Positions 1 to 15,413 of a stretch of 64,000 nucleotides of DNA are shown in pieces. The number at the start of each line of letters is the position of its first letter. Position 1 is the first letter of the stretch. Source of the DNA: Arctopsyche grandis (lineage: Eukaryota > Arthropoda > Insecta > Trichoptera > Hydropsychidae); contig NC_135361.1 in assembly GCF_051622035.1 (NCBI RefSeq), positions 30,435,205 through 30,499,204 of the forward strand, written 5' to 3'. Under the pieces are notes generated by a model, which was not told the DNA's origin, searched no databases, and worked only from the letters and a program-made list of their open reading frames with translations. The position numbers and the translations under genes are program-made.

Positions 1-2455
1 GATTCAAAATGAATTAAACTCTGTTTCTTGGTCTTATTTACATACTGTTTCTCTTGATGATGCTGTAAATTCATTTTATAATCTTATATATAATTTAAGG
101 GATAAATATATCCCACAGAAACATGTTCAAAGTAGAAAATTTCCCGCTTGGTATACTGCACCCCTAAAAAAAGTCCTGAAGGAAAAGTACAAATTTTTTA
201 AGAAATTCAAAAATTATAACAACCTGGCTGACCATCATACCTTTGTACTATTACGCAATCGGGCAAAAACTTTAGAGAAAGAATGTTTCAAAAATTATAT
301 GACTTTAGTAGAAAACGACATTTCCTTGAATCCCAAAGCATTCTGGTCCTACATTAAATCAAGGAACAAAAACAACGTCCTACCTCATATTCTGTATCAT
401 GGTGACATTACTGCTGATACGGGGGTGGACATTTGTAATTTGTTTTCTTCCTTCTTTTACTCGACGTTCCTTAAACCGGTCTCTAATCAATCGACTTCCT
501 CTTATCCCTTACCAACCAACGTCTGTTCTGTCACATCTTCCTCTGAAATTGGATCAATTGAAATTCGAAGTGAAAAAGTATTAAATATTTTGAAATCAAC
601 TGATATTCATAAAACAGCAGGCCCAGATTTAATTTCTCCAATTTTTATCTCAAAATGTGCTGAAAGCCTAACTTTACCACTAACCATTATCTATAAAAGA
701 TCTATTAGTGAGGGCCTTGTACCTTGTATCTGGAAATCAGCATTCATATCTCCTGTACATAAGAAAGGAAAAAAAAACGAAATTTCCAATTACAGGCCTA
801 TATCAAAGCTATGTATATTTGCTAAGATATTAGAAAAATTAGTGTACGACCAACTTTTTCCAGCTATCTCGCAATCTCTTAGTATGCAACAACATGGTTT
901 TCAGAAAGGACGCTCAGTTACAACAAATTTACTACTATTTAATGATTTCGTTACTAATGCCATGAACGATCGGTCTCAGGTTGATACTATATATACAGAT
1001 TATAGTAAGGCATTTGACAAGATTGATCACGATATTCTCCTTGAAAAACTCTTACAGATCGGTATTCATGGTGATCTCTATAGATGGTTCACCTCATACA
1101 TTACGCGTCGATCACAGGCTGTCTCATTAAATGGATTTATATCGAAATGGATGAATATTCCTTCTGGTGTTCCACAAGGCTCCCTCTTGGGACCTCTATT
1201 ATTCAATATTTTCATCTTCGATATTGAAAAATGTTTTCAGAATTCAAATGTACTATTATTTGCTGATGATATGAAGATTTTCAAGAGAATAGACAACCGA
1301 AATGATGCTTTGGCCCTACAAGATGATTTGTTCAGACTAGAGGCTTATTGCAGCATAAATAAGTTGGAAATTAATGTAGCAAAATGCTCCTGCATAACCT
1401 TCACCAGAAAACTATGTCCAGTTGACTTTCCTCATTCAATTAACGGACATAGACTCACAAGGGTATCGGAAATTAGGGATTTGGGAGTCTTTTTAAACTC
1501 TGATCTATCCTTTAGTAAACATATTGACAATGTTGTAGCTCGAGCGTCGAAGGCCCTCGGGTTCGTCATCCGGTCCTCCAAATGCTTTACTTCTATAAAA
1601 TCATACAAAATACTATATTGTGCATACGTAAGAAGTATTGTTGAGTTTGCATCCCAAGTTTGGAACCCAGATTACTCTGGTGCAAGAGACAGATTGGAGC
1701 GCATTCAGAAGAGATTCCTGAGGTACGTCAGTAGCCATTTTGGATTAACCTATACTTCCTATGAAGATGCTTGTAGGTGTCAGCATCTACTTCCTCTTGT
1801 CAAAAGAAGGGAGATAGCTGACATCTCAACAATTTTGAACATCCTTAACGGCTCGATTGACTGTCCTCAATTATTGAGCAGACTATCATTGCGTGTACCA
1901 AATAGAATGACTAGATGTAATGAGCTCCTTTACATACCTAATACTTTTTCTAATTATGGAAGAAGCTCATTCATCTGGCGTGCAAGCTCCACCGTCAACA
2001 CACTTATCTTAACAATTTCTATGTTTGACTTATTTAATATTAATGCTATACAAGCTAGAGTAATTATTGCAAATTTGTTTTTCGATGATTAATTTTAATG
2101 AAAGTTTATGATTATGATTATGAATTTTTATTTTGATGTATTTATTTTGTCTTTTTGTTTTTTGTTATATATTATATTTTTTATATTATTTCATAATTTT
2201 TATCATATTATTATTCTTATTATTCTGATATTTTTATTATACTGTTATTTCTATTTTTTTTCTTTTTTTGTTTTCTTTAACTATCTTACTCTATTATCAT
2301 TTTTGTTTCTTATTTTAAATGTTTGAGCTTTTCTTTTTTTACCTATATGTGAAAATTATTAATGGTTTACTTAACATAATTATATTTTTTTTACTATCAA
2401 TCTAATAAACTGTAAACTGTAAATTTTCCAAATAAATAAATAAATAAAATAAAAT
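1..2455 (+). mobile_element. Jockey-like non-LTR retrotransposon, copy A (5' end outside window)
   Basis: The element runs in from the left edge and ends in an A-rich (TAAA)n tail near 2425-2455, the usual 3' end of a target-primed retrotransposon. It holds an open reverse transcriptase frame (2-2092) followed by a T-rich untranslated tail. It lies in an intron of the GMC oxidoreductase gene, in sense orientation, with its tail only about 40 bp before the acceptor of the next exon. A shorter antisense copy is at 20085-21292. The 5' end and the target duplication cannot be seen. Assignment to the Jockey superfamily rests on the RT motifs and C-terminal region; the exact clade is not settled. 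Confidence 0.9.
2..2092 (+). CDS. Reverse transcriptase (ORF2, 5'-partial) of the Jockey-like element
   Basis: The frame is open from base 2 to the stop at 2092 (696 residues visible), so the true start is outside the window; the ATG at 299 is internal. The first ~130 residues are the linker after a missing endonuclease domain. RT motifs follow in order: the YRPIS block, KAFDKIDHDILL, SGVPQGSLLGPLLF and the catalytic FADD. The C-terminal part has the conserved [20 protein letters not shown] segment. It would synthesise cDNA from element RNA at a nicked target. No internal stop is present, so this copy may be recent, although activity cannot be judged without the 5' half. Confidence 0.9.
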   Translation: MQNELNSVSWSYLHTVSLDDAVNSFYNLIYNLRDKYIPQKHVQSRKFPAWYTAPLKKVLKEKYKFFKKFKNYNNLADHHTFVLLRNRAKTLEKECFKNYMTLVENDISLNPKAFWSYIKSRNKNNVLPHILYHGDITADTGVDICNLFSSFFYSTFLKPVSNQSTSSYPLPTNVCSVTSSSEIGSIEIRSEKVLNILKSTDIHKTAGPDLISPIFISKCAESLTLPLTIIYKRSISEGLVPCIWKSAFISPVHKKGKKNEISNYRPISKLCIFAKILEKLVYDQLFPAISQSLSMQQHGFQKGRSVTTNLLLFNDFVTNAMNDRSQVDTIYTDYSKAFDKIDHDILLEKLLQIGIHGDLYRWFTSYITRRSQAVSLNGFISKWMNIPSGVPQGSLLGPLLFNIFIFDIEKCFQNSNVLLFADDMKIFKRIDNRNDALALQDDLFRLEAYCSINKLEINVAKCSCITFTRKLCPVDFPHSINGHRLTRVSEIRDLGVFLNSDLSFSKHIDNVVARASKALGFVIRSSKCFTSIKSYKILYCAYVRSIVEFASQVWNPDYSGARDRLERIQKRFLRYVSSHFGLTYTSYEDACRCQHLLPLVKRREIADISTILNILNGSIDCPQLLSRLSLRVPNRMTRCNELLYIPNTFSNYGRSSFIWRASSTVNTLILTISMFDLFNINAIQARVIIANLFFDD

Positions 2456-2494
2456 ATTGCATCGTATCGTACGACTAATGTGATAAGATTGCAG

Positions 2495-4802
2495 CAATTC
2501 GTCTGGCCATTGAAGTCATCTCTACCAAGGCTTTCAAGGACATCGGTGCAGTCATTCAATGGCCGAAATTAAAAACGTGTCAACATTTATGGACTGATGA
2601 TGTGCCTGATGTTTATTTAGAGTGTATTGTAAGAGTTGGAGCTCTCACGGGTCATCACAGCGCTGGCACATGCTCTATGGCCGGAGATACCCCAGTTGTA
2701 GATCAATATCTTCAGTTAGTATATTTATAAACATGAATATTGGATGCTATTACATTTTATCTATCATAGTATTGAGATAAACAGACATGTAAGTGTAAAT
2801 ACTTTTGAATCTTATTCCTATAAAACTGAAAGTGTTTGAATATTTTTCCAGGACTCTACCATTTTACATTTAAGCAAATGATATACAGTTTTTGCAAGCC
2901 TATTTCACCCTTTTGCAAATGAAATTCACCCTTTTGCAGATGAGATTCATCCTTTTGCAAATGAAATTAATCCTTTTGCAAATGAAATTAATTCTTTTGC
3001 AAATTAAATTAATTCTTTTGCAAATGAAATTAACGCTTTTGCAAATGAAATTCATCCTTTTAAAAATCGTATTAAAAAAATAAAGATTAAACAATACATA
3101 CATATGTGCTTTTTATGTATTTTAGTTTAAAACTTATATTTTTGTTTGTACATAATTTTTTTATTTCTTATTCTACATATTGTACATACAATAAAAGCCC
3201 CACTTTATATGTACTTTCTTTAAATATTACTTAAACTCTTATACTATAGATTTTTTTGTATTTTGGATCCGTTTCATCAATGAAATCAGATAAATTGGCA
3301 AACTCTGATAAGAAACTATCCAAGTCTGACTAGCAGTATTAAAGATTAGTATGGGATCGAACCCGGTAGCCTCTCAGTGCTAAACATAAACGCAACCACC
3401 GAGCCATACTGCTGGCTATATATGTATATATGCTGGCATATATTTTTCATCTGTGAAAGATGTATCAGAACTATTAGAAAAATACCTATATCTATATGTT
3501 GGTTGAGTATGATATAACATATACGATTTCACAAGGACACAAATAATGCGTGGATCGAAAAATAATAAACGTTTAGCATTCAATAAACACATATATTTTT
3601 ATGTAGAATAATTTAAATTATCAATATCGGTCATCCAAATAGTCCAGATGGTGGAACTTTACCCTGGCTCCCCCCCCCCCGTACCCCCCTCGTCAGTCCT
3701 GATAACAGGGTATCTAAATGTGGTCGCTCAAACATAAATTAGTTAACGACTTGATATTAATTAAATATTCATTTTAAAGTTTGTCAAATGACCAGACTGG
3801 TCCAAGTGACATTTTTAAAAAATCTGGTTAAAAAAGTGCTAAAATAATAGCATATATGAAATGCTATTATTTTAGCACTTAAAGATCTGTTCATACCTAT
3901 CCAGCACGACCCGAATCCTGCAAGTATCCTGCAAGTACGGACAGTATTCATTAGTACATTCTATATGGACGCGCATGAATGCGTAAATGCGCATGCGCGA
4001 ATCGAGTATGAACACGTCCATATAATGTACCAAAGAATACTATCCGCACTTGCAGGATACGGGTCGTGCTGGATAGGTATGAACAGACCTTAAACCAGCT
4101 TTTTTTTAAAATGTCACTTGTACCAGTCTGGTTTTCAGCCCGTCAAATATAAAAACTACAAATTCTCATTTATGTAAGTCAAATGTAATATCATACATAT
4201 TATTACTAAATATGTATCAATAATAACAGGAAGATTTTGAAAATAAACAGGAACATATAACCAAATAATTAGCGACATTCTATTTGTAGTATAAGCAAAT
4301 TAGACTGCGATAAAATCGGCAATACCTTAGTTAAGTCTAATAAAAGGAATGCATTTCAATAATACAAGGAGAATTTTTCAACTGTGACCACTTCATAATT
4401 ATTTAATCGCTTATTACTTTATGTCTGACAGTTTTTGATAAAAACTGAGAGAATTTGAAAGATTTACATCATAAATTTATCTCTTACTAAGCCTTTTACA
4501 AGCATCTGATATGATATAGGTACATATTTAACGTTTCAATAGTGAGTATTAAAAAATATAAATTTTTAAAAATAAAGAACTTAAGACTTTTGCATCAACC
4601 TTGTTATTTTATTTATGACTTAATCCCATTCACGTGTCTGTTAATTTTCTTTTTATTATTTTCAAGAGTGCACGGAGTCAGCGGTCTTCGAATAGTGGAC
4701 GCCAGCGTTTTACCATCGCCGATTTCATCATCGACAAATTCACTCATAATAGCCATGGCGGAGAGAGCTGTGGACTTCATTTCAAATAAAAATAATTCAT
4801 AG
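2495..4802 (+). CDS. GMC oxidoreductase (glucose dehydrogenase-like), last two exons
   Basis: Exons 2495-2714 and 4667-4802 join in frame (phase 2) across a 1.95-kb intron with donor GTTAGT and acceptor TTTTCAAG. The product matches the C-terminal substrate-binding/FAD end of flavin-dependent GMC oxidoreductases: HHSAGTCSM (family pattern HPxGTCxMG), then VVDQYLQVHGVSGLRIVDAS, then PISSSTNSLIIAMAERA, which corresponds to the family's GNTNAPxxMIAEKA. The stop is at 4800-4802. The upstream exons and N-terminal FAD fold lie outside the window. Such proteins oxidise alcohols or sugars with FAD; substrate cannot be inferred here. The preceding intron carries the Jockey-like copy. Confidence 0.85.
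2893..3068. repeat. 21-bp minisatellite
   Basis: About eight head-to-tail copies of a 21-bp unit around CTTTTGCAAATGAAATT, with scattered substitutions, in the GMC intron. Both strands stay open because the period is a multiple of three; I do not regard those frames as genes. Confidence 0.85.
3265..3418 (-). mobile_element. tRNA-derived SINE, minus strand
   Basis: The reverse complement carries a tRNA-like A-box region and the B-box GGGTTCGATCCC, followed by the family body (cf. the copies at 33568, 35832 and 39385). It starts with AGCCAGCAGTATGGCTCGG and lies in the GMC intron. Confidence 0.7.
3788..4138. mobile_element. Palindromic MITE, interrupted by another MITE
   Basis: Left arm (3788-3858) and right arm (3861-3880 plus 4091-4138) are near-perfect reverse complements: both hold ACCAGACTGG, AAGTGACATTTT and AGTGCTAAAATAATAGCAT. 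The centre is a 6-base loop. The right arm is split by the Harbinger-type MITE at 3883-4090. No transposase is encoded; the superfamily is unknown. Confidence 0.7.
3883..4090. mobile_element. PIF/Harbinger-type MITE 1 (TSD TAA)
   Basis: A 208-bp palindrome with terminal repeats AGATCTGTTCATACCTATCC / AGGTCTGTTCATACCTATCC, flanked on both sides by TAA (3880-3882, 4091-4093). The three-base TAA duplication is typical of PIF/Harbinger elements. The same ends occur at 6871-7072 and on the larger elements at 15414-19167 and 48038-49695, one of which retains a Harbinger-like ORF. Confidence 0.8.
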
Positions 4803-5876
4803 TTTAATCGTTTTATTCATTGATGTATAATACACTAGATGGGCCCAGACGTGTTATTTTGGTCGGAGATCTTGTCTTCACTAACTGAGGGGTGCGGGGG
4901 GGTTTAACTACCGGGGAAGTTGGGTTTTTTTCCCTACGACGCAACGGTACCTACCTACCTACCAAGAGAAACTGTGCATGCGCCATGTATTTTGCATGCG
5001 CCAAAAGGGAGACAATTATAACACGTGAGGGCGGATCTAGTATATTCTAGATCTATGGTTTTATTTGTTCAGATCATATAAAACTTTTCGATGTACATTT
5101 ATTTCACAGCACTGTAATGATCAACTACATACTTACAATATATTTTAAAACTAATTCGAGACATTAAAATTAGTACAAAACGACTATAACGAGCTTTCGC
5201 AATTTTAATTGGCTGTAATTTAAATCATAATATAATAATTACATATTAAAACACAATTTAATTGCGCGCACTATTCAGAAATAGTGTTCGAATTAAGTTG
5301 TGCATTGATTATGATTTTGTGTTAAAAATAACAATATTGCTATTTATTATGTATTAATAATAAATTCATTGCTATTCATTATGTATTAATAATAAATTCA
5401 CCTAGCTCGACATACACAATAGAATGAAATAAAAATATATATACTATTTTTAATTTAAAATCACAGATTTTCTATTAAAAAAACATCTTAATTATTACAT
5501 ATTAGCAAATATTTATTGCAAATAGTTCAATATTATTTACAATAAATATTACAAGTGTCATTGTAACTTAATTATTATAACAACTACAATAAATAAATCT
5601 AATGGAACACTCACAATAGCGTTAGTATTATTTCCCGATATAATTAAAAGCGATTCGAGCCAGCAAGCCGGCTTTACAAGCTAATAAACAGCCAAATTAT
5701 TAAATTATTCTATATTTATTATCAATTGTGAGAATATGGTACTGATATTATATAGGTAAATATTTTATTACTAATTTTTAATTTTAAAACGAGATATATG
5801 TATGTACTTTACGATAAGATAAATCATTGCAAATCCTAACTTAGTCAAATTTGTTATATTGAAACATCACCTTTGA
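4803..5876. other. Intergenic, no gene seen
   Basis: 3' flank of the GMC gene and AT-rich sequence. I find no spliced or unspliced coding pattern. Two 30-bp direct copies of a GCTATTCATTATGTATTAAT-type unit lie near 5340-5400. Confidence 0.6.
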
Positions 5877-6122
5877 TTAACACATTCAGCCCGGCGCATG
5901 ATTTCATACATTTGCCCATGTGGCGGCACTGTCACGCGTATCGGCACCCAATTACGCGTGACGGCATTAAATCACTTTATATAATGAGTTGTCCCTAAAT
6001 CTTTAGAATTTTATAGGAATTTTAGTGTTGGGGTGCTCAATGAAGTGGAACCGTAAAATTCTAGTCTACTATAGCACTATCTGCGTGACCACCGGTGGTA
6101 CACGCCGGGTTGAACGTGTTAA
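5877..6122. mobile_element. piggyBac-like MITE (TTAA)
   Basis: The ends are TTAACACATTCAGCCCGGCG and, reversed, TTAACACGTTCAACCCGGCG: inverted repeats bounded by TTAA, the target duplicated by piggyBac transposases. The interior (about 240 bp) is non-coding. Confidence 0.75.
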
Positions 6123-6870
6123 GTTGACACAGTCTAAATATCTTAACTCTAATCATAACAGTCTTTTCTACATAAAATATATTCAATAATGAATACTAAA
6201 ACAATTTTCCTAAGCGAAATTTGCTTGAAGGCTTGCTTTAAAATTCTCTATGTATCTTATCTGGATAAAGTCAGACGTGTAATAATCTGATTTGAAGCAT
6301 CATCGTACAAAATCAAACAAGCCTAGTCAATACGGCGGCTAAACAATTAAATACAATTCTTAACATACGTGTATACAATGTCATTTTGTGATTCTTCGTT
6401 TGATTATTTTCCTCAAATACATTTTCACTCAATCTGTGCAATAAAATAAATCTCCAATATATTTATGCATGTACTTACTTATACGATATATATATTATAA
6501 TATTCGTTGGCTGTTGATTTAATTCAATATTGTATTGAGGTAACCTTCATCTGGAAATAAATCAATTTATATTTTCATCAATATGGAACGAGGGGGTTTG
6601 GTGCAAACGATCGACAAGCGCCCGACAGACTGAACCACAGATTAATTGGATGGCTGCTTTAAACGCAATTCTCGACTTCACGAATGATAGATTGCACATC
6701 AGATGAGGAGTAACCTTTCGACGTGCACAGATGCAATTATTAAAATTGAGTTGGATCTTTCTGGCGAGTTTAATAAGGCAAAATTCGGAACTAAAGTATC
6801 GGGAGCACAGAACGTATACAGGGTAGGTATGTCGGGACTTCGGGTAAGTGCGAGCAGTGCGCACGCATAA

Positions 6871-7072
6871 AGGTCTGTTCATACCTATCGAGCACGACCC
6901 GTATCCTGCAGGTGTCATGCAAGTGCGGATAGTATTCTTTGGTACATTATATGTACGCGCATGCGCATTGACGCGTTTATGCGCGTCCATATAGAATGTA
7001 CCAAATAATACTATCCGTACTTGCATGACACCTGCAGGATACGGGTCGTGCTGGATAGGTATGAACAGACCT
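6871..7072. mobile_element. PIF/Harbinger-type MITE 2 (TSD TAA)
   Basis: A 202-bp palindrome with ends AGGTCTGTTCATACCTATC on both sides and TAA at 6868-6870 and 7073-7075. It is about the same size as MITE 1 at 3883, so both come from one family. Confidence 0.8.
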
Positions 7073-7584
7073 TAAGAGGGCTGTACACCTGAAACCTTAA
7101 TTTTGTTACCGTTCCTTTCTTCGATATATATATTGAGTGAATGCGACAATATATATCAATATATATATTGAGTGAATGCGACAGTTGCGCTTCGACCAGA
7201 TGAAACGTATTTTAAATTGACAAAATCGAGGTTTCGTATTCTACTATTTTCTCCTCCAAAACTGGACCAATTTTTAAAAAAATTTCATCATCGGTATGAG
7301 AAAGATACTTTCTGTGCATCTATCGGCGTATTTTTTTTTAAAATCGACCGTTAAATAAGCACGCTGGACTCGTTTCGTGGGTGTAAAAAAGAGGCGATTT
7401 TATAGATGTTTGGCGGCTCCTAGCTCATATAAAAAATAATTAATCAAAAAAATAAAACGATAGATGCACCCCAATGGTAGATATCCATAGCATATTAAAA
7501 AATAATTTCTCTAGTGCCATAATTGAGGAAGGGAGAAGTATAGTACGTTTGTATGGACAAGGCGCTGCTGTCCAGCCCTCTTAA
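7072..7584. mobile_element. TTAA-flanked non-autonomous element (piggyBac-like)
   Basis: Begins TTAAGAGGGCTGTACACC and ends with the inverse of TTAAGAGGGCTGGACAGC, so it has short inverted ends and TTAA on both sides. The left TTAA overlaps the TAA of the adjoining Harbinger-type MITE. A second copy lies at 8597-10308. Non-coding; (TATA)n tracts near 7125-7170. Confidence 0.7.
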
Positions 7585-7941
7585 GGTACACGTGTCGTTA
7601 TTGTGTGGTTCAGTCTGCCTGGCGCTTGTCGATCGTTTGCACCGCATCGGGAGCGAGGGAGAAAAAAGTTCACACGTTATTTATTAGCCTCAACAAAAAC
7701 ATAAAAATTTGTACAAACTTGGAAACATGCTTCACAAATATGATACTCAATTTTTTGTATGAAACCTAGCCAAATTGCCCATCATCGATCGGCCGTGCCA
7801 CATTGGATGGGTCTAAATTGTAAACTGTTAACAACAAAAATTCATCTTCACATAGTAGAAGATATATTTTTAGCTTCACCTGACCCATTTATAGCATTCA
7901 ATTTGATAATTCTAATACAATTGAATTAAAAACAATTGAAA

Positions 7942-12962
<5,021 letters not shown>

Positions 12963-14008
12963 CTTCTAGAACTGTTCTATCTCCGGTCTAAACAGTTCTA
13001 CTACTAAAAGCAGAATGATTCCAACATAGCTCCGAGCACAAAAGTAAATAGAAACTTATCAACGACGACCGTGCTCTACAATATGTGTATGTTGACTGAT
13101 TTGGAGCGATATCTTAGTCATATGATTACGAATTTTGTTGTTGTAATATGACACGCTCACAGCCACTGATGTAACGAGCTTACATTGAAATCGCCGCATA
13201 TTTTGCAGCAAAACTCTATTATATTACACAATTCAACTGAATGGATGTATTTTAGTAGTAAATTATATATTTTCAATAATCCATTGTTGAATCAGGCAGT
13301 AAATTCTTGTATGCATAGTAAATTATCAATGTTGTAAGGCGTATACAACGTATTAGACTTTGAACCCTAAAAATGTCAGTTCTCTAATAACCGTGAAATA
13401 CCATTATATTATATTTATTACTAAATATTATAAGTAGGCGCATTTAAATTGATAAAAAAAATCTAATTTATATTTTTGTGAGGCAGGGAGTAGACATATT
13501 TATGTGTTCAAATGTCCATGCTCAATTGGTAAACGGATTATTCCCCAAAAAGCGATCTCGCGCAGATCACTAAAATCTCGATGGAGGAACATCTGGCACT
13601 CGATTTCTCGTTAGTAAAATATTTCACGTGGGTAGGTTTCGGTTGATGGAGTTTTTGGGTGCCAGATGTTCCGTGATCGAGATTTTAGTGACTTGCGCGA
13701 GATCGCTTTTTGCGGAATAATCACCCAACCGCTCAATTATATGGAAATGGAAGAACAAGCTTGACGAAAGGCCGCAGTAATTGGATTGGTTTCTGGAATT
13801 TGCACCTTGTGTGCCTACAATGGTGCTCTACTAATCAATAATATCTTTATTCCTACATTTTAAATACAAATAGTCAACTGTTATAAAACAAATAAAGTAC
13901 AGTAGTGTTATTTATTTAAAAATTTGTAAGCTTAAAATTAAACAAATGATGTTTTTTTACATACCTCTTCTTATTTATCATATATTGTATTATAATATTT
14001 AATACAAC
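12963..14008. other. Divergent intergenic region (ZIP and RIIa gene)
   Basis: This 1.0-kb gap must hold the 5' ends and promoters of the ZIP gene (-) and the small RIIa gene (+). I cannot identify core promoter motifs with confidence. A hAT-type MITE occupies 13528-13730. Confidence 0.5.
13528..13730. mobile_element. hAT-type palindromic MITE with 8-bp TSD
   Basis: A 203-bp element with long inverted arms (left GGTAAACGGATTATTCC, right inverse GGTTGGGTGATTATTCC) flanked by a perfect 8-bp duplication GCTCAATT at 13520-13527 and 13731-13738. The 8-bp duplication and size indicate a hAT family. Relatives lie at 18403-18606 and 53538-53645. Confidence 0.85.
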
Positions 14009-14338
14009 ATGGATGCGTTTAACAGTCGCATTTTGTTACCAAATGGTCTTCAAGAATTGATTCATGATATTTCTGTGGAGGTAATTAATTAATTTCGTAT
14101 CATATATACAAATTCTCTCATAAACAAAATATGTAATAAGATATATTATATAATATTTCCGATTATCATATTTTAGGTGTTTAAAAAAAATCCTAAAAAT
14201 GCACACTGTTTCATTGCAAATTATTTGGAAGCACTAATCTTCATTCGAAATTGTCTAAAAGAAAATCCTAAGTCTGTTGATATTATGGATGAAAATATTA
14301 TATACAATTTTAAAAAATCCACTTACTACCACAAATGA
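14009..14338 (+). CDS. Small RIIa-domain protein (SPA17/CABYR/ROPN1-like docking domain)
   Basis: Two exons, 14009-14080 and 14177-14338, joined at phase 0 through a 96-bp intron (GTAATT...TTTTAG), give a 77-residue protein. Residues ~10-42 (LPNGLQELIHDISVEVFKKN followed by PKNAHCFIANYLEAL) fit the RIIa dimerisation/docking fold: PxGL, a helix ending EV, then NP and a second helix with A-x-YxEAL. RIIa proteins bind the amphipathic helix of A-kinase anchoring proteins, often in sperm flagella and cilia. The C-terminal 25 residues have no recognised motif. Neither exon would be picked up as a long frame. Evidence is sequence similarity by eye plus consistent splice sites; an expressed transcript would settle it. 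Confidence 0.7.
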
Positions 14339-14639
14339 ATTTTTATTTAAAATGTACATACATGTGTTATTTAAATTTGGCAAATATATAATCGAAATTT
14401 GGTGATTTATCAGTGAACTTATAAATGATACTTTGTATGGAGACGCGTGCCATTGTAAAGCACTATTTTTTGAAATGCCAGTGGAGTATATTGACTGTTT
14501 CCATTTCAATTATCAAAACAAGATGAATAAAAAAAATACTGAAAATTTAAGTTTTTAATTAAACTTTAAATTACAATTCAGATTTTGTTGAATTTTTATT
14601 TTTTGGAAATATTCATTTCTTATAAAATTTATTTTATTT

Positions 14640-15000
14640 TTATTTTTACATACAAGATATAAACCAGAAAGGCTTGACGGGAAGACCCCAATACGCCTTC
14701 TTCGACAATTGATTACAAACAATGCAGCATTTTATTATTACATAAATCACTGTATTTCCAGAAGTTGAAGAACACGAAATAGCAATTAATTTATTAATTA
14801 ATTACAGAATTAATCCATTGGATTTAGATTTTGGATCTATGGATTTACATTTTGTACATAATTTTAACAAATTATACACACAATAAATACAGAAGATTTG
14901 TGACAACAGTTAAGATGATTTTTTGCCAATTTTGAGGAACCGTTTCAACAATGATCAGATAAAATTGGCAAACTCTGATAAGAAACGATCGATTTGGAGT
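14640..15000 (-). mobile_element. SINE 3' portion, minus strand
   Basis: Matches the body and tail of the minus-strand SINE at 36106-36622 (GGGAAGACCCCAATACGCC, AAACAATGCAGCATTTT, CGTTTC...AAATTGGCAAACTCTG). The tRNA-like head is missing. Confidence 0.6.
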
Positions 15001-15163
15001 AAGAGGCTTTGTAAGTTTGTATCTTTGGTTGGGAACTTCGCAATCAATACAAAGTTTCTATGACGACAATTCAATTGGTTGAATATTATAATTTTTTCTA
15101 TGCAAATAAATTTAATAAAAAAACAAATGAATATTTACTATTAGATTCGGCATTTTTACATTT

Positions 15164-15206
15164 TTATATATTAAAAACACTGAGCGAAGCCGGGTAAAAC
15201 AACTAG
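15164..15206 (+). mobile_element. Helitron-like 3' end
   Basis: ACTGAGCGAAGCCGGGTAAA followed by ACAACTAG|T: same 3' terminus as the elements ending at 23122 and 31791. Its 5' end is not resolved (probably near 14990). Confidence 0.6.
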
Positions 15207-15413
15207 TCTAATATATAAAGAGACTTTGTATATAAGTACGTATGTAATGTTGGTTGGTAATCGAAAACAAATCAGTTTCCGATGACGATTCGATGTATGT
15301 TTTTTGTCGATTCAAATAAATTTAATAAAAAAACAAATGAATATTTACTATTAGTAACATAGATTTGCTATGTTTACGTTGTTTATATTACAAATACTGA
15401 GCGAAGCTCAGTA
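15207..15413 (+). mobile_element. Helitron-like element, tandem to the previous one
   Basis: Starts TCTAATATATAAAGAGACTT exactly at the base after the CTAG of the preceding copy, and runs to ACTGAGCGAAGC, where the Harbinger-like element begins and the expected CTAGT end is lost. Confidence 0.6.

Larger units (their letters stand above)
6599..7642. repeat. Long inverted repeat enclosing two nested elements
   Basis: A ~40-bp arm at 6599-6639 (GGTGCAAACGATCGACAAGC...) is repeated inverted at 7602-7642. Between them lie the Harbinger-type MITE 6871-7072 and the TTAA element 7072-7584. The arms probably belong to an older DNA element; its own ends and target duplication are not clear. An open frame on the minus strand here (6562-7026) is produced by the palindromes. 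Confidence 0.55.

Noticed and set aside
2108..2326. Hydrophobic 72-residue frame after the RT
   Set aside because: Translation of the T-rich 3' untranslated tail of the retrotransposon.
6562..7026. 154-residue minus-strand frame
   Set aside because: Runs across the palindromic MITE; no domain, and its sequence is the element's inverted repeats.
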